A stretch of DNA of 54,616 bases, taken from the IMG/VR virus record IMGVR_UViG_3300042090_002577, positions 1 through 54,616 of that record. One strand, given 5' to 3'. The position numbers and the translations under genes were made by a program. Position 1 is the stretch's first letter, and the number at the start of each line of letters is the position of its first letter. Source of the DNA: a virus. The notes below the pieces were generated by a model. The model saw only the letters and a list, made by a program, of their open reading frames with translations, ran no database searches and was not told the origin of the DNA. Shown one piece after another: positions 48,397-54,616 of the stretch.

Positions 48397-48446
48397 GGGT
48401 ACCCCTGCGGCGTGGCCTCGGACGCCAGCGAGCTGCGGCGCAACAT
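48393..48446 (-). CDS. Possible 17-residue leader peptide
   Basis: ATG 48446 to stop 48393 encodes MLRRSSLASEATPQGYP. It starts where the promoter at 48455-48483 predicts transcription to begin and its stop overlaps the next GTG as GTGA, so it would be leaderless and translationally coupled. Confidence 0.4.
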   Translation of the reverse strand: MLRRSSLASEATPQGYP

Positions 48447-48454
48447 GGCACCAG

Positions 48455-48483
48455 AGTATGTACTCGCCCGGTACAATAGGCAA
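48455..48483 (-). promoter_or_regulatory. Promoter/operator candidate (TTGCCT-17-CATACT)
   Basis: Complement positions: TTGCCT (48478-48483), spacer 48461-48477 and CATACT (48455-48460). The palindrome TGTACTCGCCCGGTACA spans 48459-48475. The GTACATACT core is identical to that at the recombination promoter (3668-3676). Confidence 0.5.
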
Positions 48484-48496
48484 GTCCTCAGCAGTA

Positions 48497-48742
48497 TCAT
48501 TTTGCCTTGGGCTTGCCCCGGCAGCGCGCACACTTGGGCTGGTCGTAGATGTGCATGGCATTGTCCCCGGGGCCATACGTAGTGCGCAGTTCGAGTAACT
48601 GCTGGCCGCCGCACTCAGGGCACATGCGGCTATAGCCGGCAGCGATGGCCACGGTTACCTCGCGCACGCCGCCGCTCACCTCGCGCTGCAGTCGTACTTT
48701 CGAGGCTTTTGTATCGTGTGTAAAGAAGCTGTCATGGCTCAT
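48497..48742 (-). CDS. Zinc-ribbon protein
   Basis: An 81-residue product from ATG 48742. CPECGGQQLLELRTTYGPGD and CARCRGKPKAK form a CxxC...CxxC ribbon with a beta hairpin between. Basic C-terminus. Function unknown. Confidence 0.65.
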   Translation of the reverse strand: MSHDSFFTHDTKASKVRLQREVSGGVREVTVAIAAGYSRMCPECGGQQLLELRTTYGPGDNAMHIYDQPKCARCRGKPKAK

Positions 48743-48779
48743 GTGGCGGCGCCTCCAAGCGCATGGCATGTTTTGGTGC

Positions 48780-49580
48780 TCACCAAGGCAGCGCGGCCTG
48801 CTCAGTGCAAACAGCCTCGGGCTCAAAGAGCCTGCGCGGGCGAGGCCCAAGGCGTACCTTCGGCTTCTGTATTGGCACCGCAGCGCGTAGCGCACCAGCA
48901 GGCGGTACCTTGCGGTCTCGCTCGTACCACTCAGCAAATACCGGGAATGTGAATACGGCACCAGTGCGGCCGCAGCGTATGCGGTGCACGAGCCAGCCAC
49001 GCACCACTGCCGTGGGCAGCGCCTCAAACCCAAGTGGCAGCTGCCTGTCCGCCGCGCAGAAGCCACCAAGCGCCTCGCTCAGGTCCCACCCGCCACCACC
49101 GCGGCCGTATGAGGTACGCACAAGGTCGTTGAGGCGCGCATCCTCCGCAAGTGCCCAGGCCGCAGCGTCCCCAAGCCCACGCGGGTGGCCCGCGCCTACT
49201 AGTGCCACGGTGGCGAGCCACTCGCGCGCCGTCTGCTTGCGCGGCGTGCGTGGCCGCGTATGGCGCACATAGCCGGCCAGCCCAAGCACGGCCAGGGCTT
49301 TGGCGCGCTGGCTGAAAAACGCACATACCTCGTCCGTCGCCTGCACTATGTCAAACGCGCGGCGCCGCTGCAGGTGCTCGGGGCTTGCCACGCGGCCATG
49401 GCCTAGGTGTGCGAGCAGCGCAGCCTTTACCTCGCGCCCCTCACCAGGTAGCACGCCAATTGGCCAATACGGGCCCTTGCCGGTGGCGAGCTCAGCCCAG
49501 CGCTTGGGCACGCGCGCATCTCGCGTCGCGGCAATGTGGAAGGCGTACGTGAGCATTGACTGGCAAATGGTGACGGCCAT
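48780..49580 (-). CDS. Hypothetical protein adjacent to the methyltransferase
   Basis: A 266-residue product from ATG 49580. Helical N-terminus (MLTYAFHIAATRDARVPKRW), a WPIGVLPGEGREVKAALLAH segment that could be winged-helix, and a C-terminal WLVHRIRCGRTGAVFTFPVF. No family recognised. Follows the methyltransferase by 2 nt, so it may be functionally linked to it. Confidence 0.6.
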   Translation of the reverse strand: MAVTICQSMLTYAFHIAATRDARVPKRWAELATGKGPYWPIGVLPGEGREVKAALLAHLGHGRVASPEHLQRRRAFDIVQATDEVCAFFSQRAKALAVLGLAGYVRHTRPRTPRKQTAREWLATVALVGAGHPRGLGDAAAWALAEDARLNDLVRTSYGRGGGGWDLSEALGGFCAADRQLPLGFEALPTAVVRGWLVHRIRCGRTGAVFTFPVFAEWYERDRKVPPAGALRAAVPIQKPKVRLGPRPRRLFEPEAVCTEQAALPW

Positions 49581-49582
49581 GC

Positions 49583-50689
49583 CTAAGCGCCCCCAATGCA
49601 GGCTTGGGCGGCCCGCTTTGGGTCGCCCTTCACATAACAGAGTACGTTTTGGTGGCTCTTTCCGAGCTTCCTACCGGCGTCGAAGATCTTGCCCGAGCGT
49701 ATGGGCAGGCTGCCCACGCTGGTGACGAGCACGGCCTCGTTGTACAGGCTGAGGCCGGCGCTCGCGAAGGCGCTGGTGGTGACGTTTGGGAAGCCGCGGT
49801 ACAGGCCGCGCTCGTCGCGCACGTCCCCCACCACGAAGCATGCGAAGGCGTCCGGCTTGAGCAGCGCGCAGGCGGCCTCAATGATGCGGCGGTAGGCGCG
49901 GCAGAAGTCCGGCCACGCCATGGCGCTGAGGTCCGCCGGGTGCTCGCTGTACACCTCGAGGTCGTAGTAGGGCGGGCAGCTGAACATGAAGTCGTACCCG
50001 GCAGCGGGCCGCCCCCCGTGCTCGGGCAGCATGGTGGCGAGCGCCGGCAGCAGCTCGCAGCTGTCCCCCTTGTGCCACCAGATGCGCGCCTCGGGTGCAA
50101 TGGCCTCGCGCTGCGCCTCGTTGGCCGCCACCTGCGCGCCACTGAGCTCGCAGCCGGTGTACGCGTAGCCCATGAGGCCGGCCACGATGCCGCGCACGCT
50201 GCCGCCCGCAAACGGGTCGAGTATGGCGCCCCCCTTGGGGCACCACCAGCGGTACGCGAGCTCGCAGAGCATGGGGTCGAAGATGCTGGTGCCGCTGCCG
50301 CCCCAGGCGTTCTCGCCCTTGCTCGTGTCGTAGTCGGCACCGTACCCCTTGCGCTCGGTGGCCTGGCTGAGCAGGCCTTTGGCAGGGCGCACCACACTGC
50401 CACCCGGGGCGGCTCGAGGTGCCAGCGCATCGCACATGCCCCCGCCGCCCGCGCCAATGGGCTGAGTGTGGGCCTGCGCCCCGCGGCCAAGCTCACTCTG
50501 GATGCCCAGCGCGAGCCACTGCCGCTTGCGCTCCTGCCACTCGCCCTGCCTGGCGTCGAGCACGCTAAAGGGGGGCACGCCGAAGCGCTCGGCGAGCGGC
50601 GGCTGCGGTGCCTGGCGTATGGGCTCGCCGAAGAGGTCTCGCCCGAGCAGTGCCTCATCCACACCAGGGTTATGGTACTGTTCGACCAT
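49583..50689 (-). CDS. DNA methyltransferase (N6-adenine/N4-cytosine type)
   Basis: A 368-residue product from ATG 50689; in-frame codons upstream to 50719 are possible but less likely. AILDPFAGGSVRGIVAG is motif I and FSCPPYYDLEV is motif IV (the (D/N/S)PPY catalytic loop). The N-terminal region (NPGVDEALLGRDLFGEPIRQ, then PPFSVLDARQGEWQERKRQW) is typical of phage-borne DNA methylases of this class. Probably protects phage DNA from host restriction. Specificity unknown. It sits in an opposite-strand block inside the tail operon. Confidence 0.85.
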   Translation of the reverse strand: MVEQYHNPGVDEALLGRDLFGEPIRQAPQPPLAERFGVPPFSVLDARQGEWQERKRQWLALGIQSELGRGAQAHTQPIGAGGGGMCDALAPRAAPGGSVVRPAKGLLSQATERKGYGADYDTSKGENAWGGSGTSIFDPMLCELAYRWWCPKGGAILDPFAGGSVRGIVAGLMGYAYTGCELSGAQVAANEAQREAIAPEARIWWHKGDSCELLPALATMLPEHGGRPAAGYDFMFSCPPYYDLEVYSEHPADLSAMAWPDFCRAYRRIIEAACALLKPDAFACFVVGDVRDERGLYRGFPNVTTSAFASAGLSLYNEAVLVTSVGSLPIRSGKIFDAGRKLGKSHQNVLCYVKGDPKRAAQACIGGA

Positions 50690-50765
50690 CGCGCGGCGCC
50701 CTCCAAGCGCCCCGGTCAAGCCCCGGCCGTTCGCGCGGCGCGGGGCGCTTACTTCTCAGGTACCA

Positions 50766-50794
50766 CCATAGCGCAGCAGTAACGTCACGCGCAA
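50766..50794 (-). promoter_or_regulatory. Promoter candidate for the methyltransferase (TTGCGC-17-CTATGG)
   Basis: Complement: TTGCGC (50789-50794) and CTATGG (50766-50771). Lies in the 165-bp divergent gap 50690-50854, opposite the TACCTTCG element of the sheath gene. Confidence 0.4.
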
Positions 50795-50821
50795 GGCCGC
50801 AGGGCGCCATACCGGGCCCAC

Positions 50822-50829
50822 TACCTTCG
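50822..50829 (+). promoter_or_regulatory. Late promoter-like element TACCTTCG before the sheath
   Basis: In CACTACCTTCGCC. A five-codon ORF (ATG 50841 to TGA 50858) starts 11 nt downstream and overlaps the sheath ATG at 50855. Confidence 0.5.
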
Positions 50830-50854
50830 CCCCCGTACACATGAGGGCGAGCGC

Positions 50855-52765
50855 ATGAGCCTTTCGGACTTCGTCCAGGTATCCGTCAGTATCAGCGCGG
50901 CCAGCTCGCCCACGGTGCCGGCGCTCAATGTGGGGCTAATCGCCGCATTTCACTCTCATTACGCCGACCGAGTCCGCATCTACTCGAGCAGCGGCGGCCT
51001 GGCGCAGATGGTCACGGACGGCTTCTCGACCAGCGAGCCGGCCTACCTCGCGGCCGCAGCGTACCTCGCAGCCCCCAATGCCCCCGCGCAGTTCTGCATC
51101 GGCCGCAGGGCCAACCCACCGCTGCAGACTCTCAACCTGAGCTTCGCCGATGGCACTGTTGGCGACCAGTACAACCTCACGCTGACGGGCTCGGACGGCA
51201 AGGCGCACGCCCTCACGTACCTCAACGTTATCAACCCGGGCACCGCAGCCTCGGGCGGCACGGTGACTACCACGGGCGCGAGCTCGGGCATCACCTTCAG
51301 CGCCTCGCAGACGATGGCCAAAGGTGGCCTGCTCATCTTCTCGGGCACCGGTGGCCAGCCAGGCGTCTACTACGCGCTCAGCGGCGCGGTGAGCGGCACC
51401 GCGGGCACCCTCACGGGCCCCTACCAGGGGCTCGGCGGCAGCGGCGAGACCTTCACCTACTTGCCGCCGCTCGCCGGCACGGCGTCGCCCGTCAACGGCT
51501 CGCCCACGGTCCCCACGAGCACCACGCAGGTGGGCGTGGTGTACCCGGGCGACAGCGTGCAGTTCGTGCAGCAGCTCGGCACGTACTACACGGTGCTCAC
51601 CGTCTCGGCCACGCAGCTGGTGCTTACGCAGGCGTACACGGGCACGACGCCGAGCGGCCCAGGCACCACGAACTTCTCGCTGGTATGCGCGAGCAGCACC
51701 GCGGCCACCGCCGTGGCGGCGCTCGCCAATGCGCTCACGCACGTGGGCACCGCCAGCGTCATCGCCACGCCGCAGATACTGGCCACCGGCCTGCCCGCCA
51801 ACTACGGCGAGGCCAGCACGGTGCAGCTCTCGCGCACCGACGGCTCGCTCACCAACGTGAGCGGCTGGGTGGCCAACGGCTTCGGCAACATCCTGCTGCA
51901 GGACGTCACCGCCGACCCTGGCATCACGGCCGACCTGGTGGCCATCAACAAGGCCAACCCGGGCGCGTGGTACGCGCTCATCCTCGACAGCAACTCAGCG
52001 GCTGAGGTTGAGGCCGCGGCCATCTGGGCCGAGGCCACCGGCGTCGGCGGCAAGGTGTTCTTCTGGAACAACTCGGACTGGGGCAACACGCAGACGCTCG
52101 TCACCAACGACGTGTTCTCGGTGCTGCAGGCCGAGAGCTTCGTGCGCGACTTCGGGCAGCAGAACGACCAGTCGCTACTCTGCTACGCGGGGTCCGCCAT
52201 CTGCGGCCAGGCCCTGGCCATGAACCCGGGCAGCTACACGCTGGCGTACAAGAGCCTGCCGGGCGTGCCGGCCGACTCGGACACCACGCTCACCGAAGCG
52301 CAGGCCATGGCGCTCAACTCGATGACGGCAGCGAGCCCCGGGCCAGGCGCCAAGAACGGCAACTACTACAAGACGGTGGCGGGGCAGAACTGGCTCTTCC
52401 CGGGCACCGCCCCGAGCGGCCGCTTTTTCGACCTCACCATCGGCATCGACTGGCTGCAGACGCGCATCCAGGCGGCCGTGGCGGCGGCCATCGCGGGGCT
52501 GCCCAAGCTGCCCTTCACCGACTTCGGCATCGGCGCCATCGGCGATGCCATCTACGGCGTGCTGCTGCTCGGCTCGACGCCCCAGTACGGGCTGATCCTG
52601 CCCAATGGCCAGGACGCGGCGCGGCCCATCAAGGTCACCGTGCCCACCGCCGCGAGCCTCACGAGCGCGCAGCGGGCCACGCGCAACGTCCCCGGCATCA
52701 CCTTCAGCGCCGGCCTGCAAGGCGCCATCGAGACCACCACCGTCATCGGCACGCTGACCCCCTGA
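50855..52765 (+). CDS. Contractile tail sheath (DUF3383-type)
   Basis: A 636-residue product from ATG 50855. Characteristic order: FVQVSVSISAASSPTVPALN, AAAAYLAAPNAPAQFCIGRR, then a C-terminal NDQSLLCYAGSAICGQALAM, LAYKSLPGVPADSDTTLTEA, FDLTIGIDWLQTRIQAAVAA and ATRNVPGITFSAGLQGAIE. Two inserted beta units lie near residues 145-210 and 220-280, similar to the head-completion extension. They make it longer than typical members. The sheath makes this a myovirus. Confidence 0.9.
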   Translation: MSLSDFVQVSVSISAASSPTVPALNVGLIAAFHSHYADRVRIYSSSGGLAQMVTDGFSTSEPAYLAAAAYLAAPNAPAQFCIGRRANPPLQTLNLSFADGTVGDQYNLTLTGSDGKAHALTYLNVINPGTAASGGTVTTTGASSGITFSASQTMAKGGLLIFSGTGGQPGVYYALSGAVSGTAGTLTGPYQGLGGSGETFTYLPPLAGTASPVNGSPTVPTSTTQVGVVYPGDSVQFVQQLGTYYTVLTVSATQLVLTQAYTGTTPSGPGTTNFSLVCASSTAATAVAALANALTHVGTASVIATPQILATGLPANYGEASTVQLSRTDGSLTNVSGWVANGFGNILLQDVTADPGITADLVAINKANPGAWYALILDSNSAAEVEAAAIWAEATGVGGKVFFWNNSDWGNTQTLVTNDVFSVLQAESFVRDFGQQNDQSLLCYAGSAICGQALAMNPGSYTLAYKSLPGVPADSDTTLTEAQAMALNSMTAASPGPGAKNGNYYKTVAGQNWLFPGTAPSGRFFDLTIGIDWLQTRIQAAVAAAIAGLPKLPFTDFGIGAIGDAIYGVLLLGSTPQYGLILPNGQDAARPIKVTVPTAASLTSAQRATRNVPGITFSAGLQGAIETTTVIGTLTP

Positions 52766-52777
52766 GGAGCCTGAGGC

Positions 52778-53227
52778 ATGGGCGTTTTCAACTTGAGCGT
52801 ACAGGATGCGGACCAGTACCGCATCATGCTGGCCAGCGCGCCCGTCTCCAATGGGGCAGGCGCGAGCGGCTACGCCGATGGCGAGTTCCTCAAGGTCACG
52901 TACGGCGACGACTTCTTCAAGCTGGTCATCGGCACCGACGGCGCTGCCGTGCGCAGCAAGACCAACAACCGATCCATCCAGGTCGAGCTCAGTTTGCTGC
53001 AGGGCAGCGCGACCAACGGCTTCCTGAGCGGCTTGGTCAACCTGGACCTGGCGCAGCCCAACGGCGCCGGCATCGGCAGCTTCGTGCTCGAGGACCTGCA
53101 GGGCATCACCAACATTGTGTGCAGCCGCATGTGGATCATGAAGCCTGCGGAGCCCACGCTGGACCGCACGGCCACGAAGCGCACCTGGACGCTGCAAGGC
53201 CTGTTCGACTTGCTCGTGATCGCATAG
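52778..53227 (+). CDS. Tail tube protein (DUF3277-type)
   Basis: A 149-residue product from ATG 52778. YADGEFLKVTYGDDFFKLVI, GAAVRSKTNNRSIQVELSLL and NGAGIGSFVLEDLQGITNIV are family hallmarks. Directly after the sheath, as expected for the inner tube. Confidence 0.9.
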   Translation: MGVFNLSVQDADQYRIMLASAPVSNGAGASGYADGEFLKVTYGDDFFKLVIGTDGAAVRSKTNNRSIQVELSLLQGSATNGFLSGLVNLDLAQPNGAGIGSFVLEDLQGITNIVCSRMWIMKPAEPTLDRTATKRTWTLQGLFDLLVIA

Positions 53228-53250
53228 GGCCAGAACGCCCACCCAGCACC

Positions 53251-53556
53251 ATGGCGAAGCCGGCCAGCGAACTGCTCGCGCACGTAGGTTACGAGGCCTA
53301 CCGCGAGTCGTTTGCGCGCAACGAGTGGGCAGACACTGGCCAGTCGGCAATCGTAGGCAAGCCACCGCCGTACCCTGAGTGGGGCGCCATGCATGAGGCC
53401 GAGCGGCGGGGGTGGCTCGCGGCGGCCGAGGCCATTGCGCGCACGAGCTCGGCTCGCGAGCGTGAGGCGGCGAGCGCGCCCCATGGGCGGTGCCCCAAGT
53501 GCAAGCGGCCAGTGCAGGCCGCGGAGCCGCACTCATGCGAGGCGAGCGGTGGGTGA
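53251..53556 (+). CDS. Hypothetical protein with C-terminal CxxC
   Basis: A 101-residue product from ATG 53251. EWADTGQSAIVGKPPPYPEW and a C-terminal RCPKCKRPVQAAEPHSC knuckle. No family recognised. Overlaps the next start by 8 nt. Confidence 0.55.
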   Translation: MAKPASELLAHVGYEAYRESFARNEWADTGQSAIVGKPPPYPEWGAMHEAERRGWLAAAEAIARTSSAREREAASAPHGRCPKCKRPVQAAEPHSCEASGG

Positions 53557-53767
53557 GCCAGCCGCGCGCCGCCGCTGCAGCACCTGCGGGCAGCTGGTAA
53601 CGCCCGGCCGGTCGTACCGGCAGGAGGCTGCGAGCAGTGGCGCCTGCGCTGCGTGCGGCGCCGCCAAGGTGCGCGAGGCCCAGGCCGACAGCGCGCGCGA
53701 CGACGAGGACAGCGGGGCCCACCCGGTGCCTGGCACGGCGGACAGCAGCGGCGGGCGGTACGGGTGA
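53549..53767 (+). CDS. Small zinc-ribbon protein
   Basis: A 72-residue product from GTG 53549. CSTCGQLVTPGRSYRQEAAS and CAACGAAKVREAQ make a zinc-ribbon. Acidic tail. Function unknown. Confidence 0.55.
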   Translation: MGEPAARRRCSTCGQLVTPGRSYRQEAASSGACAACGAAKVREAQADSARDDEDSGAHPVPGTADSSGGRYG

Positions 53768-53982
53768 GCGAGGCTGTCGTTTGCTTCTGGTGTGAGCCAG
53801 CTGGCGATGCCGAGCCGTACAGGTACCGGCGCGTCGACACGGGAGAGACGTTCGCGCTCGGCCAGCGTGACGGGCCAGCGAGGCGGCTAACCCAGCCGCT
53901 ACCTTCGCCCCTGCCATGCGCAAAACGGTTGAGAAGACCATCGACGGCTGCCGGTACCGCTGCACGCAGTTCGGCACGCTGA
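53764..53982 (+). CDS. Small Cys-containing protein overlapping the chaperone gene
   Basis: A 72-residue product from GTG 53764 (GTGA overlap). SEAVVCFWCEPAGDAEPYRY looks coding; the last third overlaps the late element and the chaperone start and is probably just read-through. It may really end earlier in related phages. Confidence 0.45.
   Translation: MSEAVVCFWCEPAGDAEPYRYRRVDTGETFALGQRDGPARRLTQPLPSPLPCAKRLRRPSTAAGTAARSSAR
53900..53907 (+). promoter_or_regulatory. Late promoter-like element TACCTTCG
   Basis: In CGCTACCTTCGCC, eight nt before ATG 53916. Confidence 0.5.
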
Positions 53983-54410
53983 CGGCTCAAGAGCTACTGC
54001 TGCGGGCCCTGCCAGCCATCTCGCTGGCCTTCAGCAAGACGCTCGACGTGGCCACCGTGCGCCAGCTGCTCACCATGGTGACCAAGGACGACCTCACGTG
54101 GGCCATTGCCCAGGCCACCGCGGCCACGCAGGTGCTCGTGGTGGACGAGGCGGGCGCGCCGGACCCCAAGACGGGCCGCAAGCGCGCCAACTGGTTCCCC
54201 CTCGAGGGCCAGTACGACGAGCAGTTCGCCGGCAAGATGCTCAGTGCGTGGCCCGAGTGGGTGGCGTGGGTGCTGGAGGTGAACTTCGGGGACCATTTTT
54301 TAGGAAAAAGCCCCCAAGCCGCGCCGGCGGGGGCGACGGCTTCGTACGAGTCGAGCTCCCCGCCGGGTGCGACTGGCGGCATTGGCGACTCCTCACCAGC
54401 CCCCGCCTGA
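53916..54410 (+). CDS. Tail assembly chaperone, unshifted form
   Basis: A 164-residue product from ATG 53916. TIDGCRYRCTQFGTLTAQEL followed by helical LLLRALPAISLAFSKTLDVA is typical of the tail assembly chaperones that precede tape measure genes. A T TTT TTA heptamer at 54296-54302 permits a -1 shift that adds a different C-terminus. Confidence 0.8.
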   Translation: MRKTVEKTIDGCRYRCTQFGTLTAQELLLRALPAISLAFSKTLDVATVRQLLTMVTKDDLTWAIAQATAATQVLVVDEAGAPDPKTGRKRANWFPLEGQYDEQFAGKMLSAWPEWVAWVLEVNFGDHFLGKSPQAAPAGATASYESSSPPGATGGIGDSSPAPA

Positions 54411-54538
54411 AGGTGGGCTCACTCGCCGAGCTTGAGCGGGACTGGAGCTGCGACGACGTGGACATGGCGCACGATGTACTGGACGCCCTTGAGTGGGCCG
54501 AGGCGCAAGGGCTCAAGGCAGCGAGGCAGCGGCCATGA
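54296..54538 (+). CDS. -1 frameshift extension of the tail chaperone
   Basis: The slippery site T TTT TTA (54296-54302) is followed by the -1 frame reading RKKPPSRAGGG and on to LERDWSCDDVDMAHDVLDAL, ending at 54538. The shifted fusion (53916 to 54538) would be about 207 residues. As in lambda G/GT, a minority of ribosomes would make the long form. The extension's strong coding bias supports a programmed shift. Confidence 0.78.
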   Translation, partial: FFRKKPPSRAGGGDGFVRVELPAGCDWRHWRLLTSPRLKVGSLAELERDWSCDDVDMAHDVLDALEWAEAQGLKAARQRP

Positions 54539-54616
54539 GCGCATTGCGGGAGCTGTTTGCCAAGTTCTTCGTGGAAGCCGACACGAAGGAACTCGAGCAC
54601 GCTCACGAGAAGGTCG
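54535..54616 (+). CDS. Tail tape measure protein start (partial)
   Basis: ATG 54535 overlaps the chaperone stop as ATGA. The visible 27 residues (MSALRELFAKFFVEADTKEL and on) match the usual tape measure opening (FFVEADTKxLE). The gene runs beyond the window. Confidence 0.8.
   Translation, partial: MSALRELFAKFFVEADTKELEHAHEKV

Noticed and set aside
48855-48865. GTACCTTCGG, a match to the late element
   Set aside because: It lies within a minus-strand gene and is not followed by a start codon, so it is probably chance.
49604-50782. A 392-codon plus frame opposite the methyltransferase
   Set aside because: The PPY and DPFAGG methyltransferase motifs are on the minus strand; the plus frame has none.
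52175-53977. A 600-codon minus frame opposite the sheath and tube genes
   Set aside because: Antisense shadow; low-complexity composition and no recognisable domain.
1-54616. Integrase, attachment sites, tRNA genes or CRISPR array
   Set aside because: None seen: no integrase motifs, no cloverleaf with an obvious anticodon arm, and no regularly spaced repeat array. Short tandem repeats are coding.

Overview
The window is a GC-rich segment of a tailed double-stranded DNA phage, or of a prophage-like genome. The contractile-tail set (DUF3383-type sheath, DUF3277-type tube, a tail-assembly chaperone with a -1 slippery site, and the start of a tape measure gene) marks it as a myovirus. I saw no integrase, tRNA, rRNA, CRISPR array or confident endolysin. 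Most genes overlap by ATGA or GTGA, GTG starts are frequent and Shine-Dalgarno sites are rare. The host cannot be named from the sequence. A TAnnTTCG element just upstream of many late start codons resembles the Bacteroidota -7 box (TAnnTTTG), but it could equally be read by the phage's own sigma-like protein.

Layout. (1) 1-3660, minus: a recombination operon ending in a RecE-like PD-(D/E)XK exonuclease and a Bet/RecT annealing protein that runs off the left edge. (2) 3661-3747: a divergent control region with two promoter candidates and operator-like palindromes beside a ribbon-helix-helix regulator. (3) 3748-16455, plus: an early and replication operon of many tiny zinc-ribbon proteins, HNH and VRR-NUC nucleases, a DUF5131 protein, a replication initiator with lambda-O-like iterons inside its gene, a DnaB helicase, a DUF2303 protein, an Acb2/Tad1-like protein and a sigma-region-2-like protein. 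(4) 16452-29348, minus: terminase subunits, then a carbohydrate cassette (Gmd, Fcl-like epimerase, DegT aminotransferase, acyltransferase, fucosyltransferase-like enzyme, two glycosyltransferases, three methyltransferases), a KGG protein and an HTH regulator. (5) 29451-37457, minus: MuF head protein, virion proteins and portal. (6) 37591-47870, plus: prohead protease with scaffold, cement, major capsid, head completion and neck genes, with a beta-helix spike and two exported-looking proteins inserted. (7) 47875-50689, minus: an accessory block with a DNA methyltransferase. (8) 50855-54616, plus: sheath, tube, chaperone and tape measure start.

The most striking element is in the MuF gene. Its C-terminal CxC region is interrupted by a 318-codon intein (29520-30473). 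The opposite strand of exactly that interval carries an open reading frame (29586-30464) for an HTH and nuclease protein that looks like a homing endonuclease. The two reading frames are in codon register, so one DNA element would encode both the protein-splicing domain and its mobility enzyme on opposite strands.

Regulation also looks organised. TTGCNN-17-box promoters serve early and accessory genes. Two of them, about 45 kb apart, share a GTACATACT core and TGTAC/GTACA palindromes likely bound by the ribbon-helix-helix protein. Structural genes carry the TAnnTTCG element 4-13 nt before the start codon, implying leaderless or nearly leaderless late messages. Three small early genes look split by single-base frame changes. 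These could be sequencing errors or real decay.
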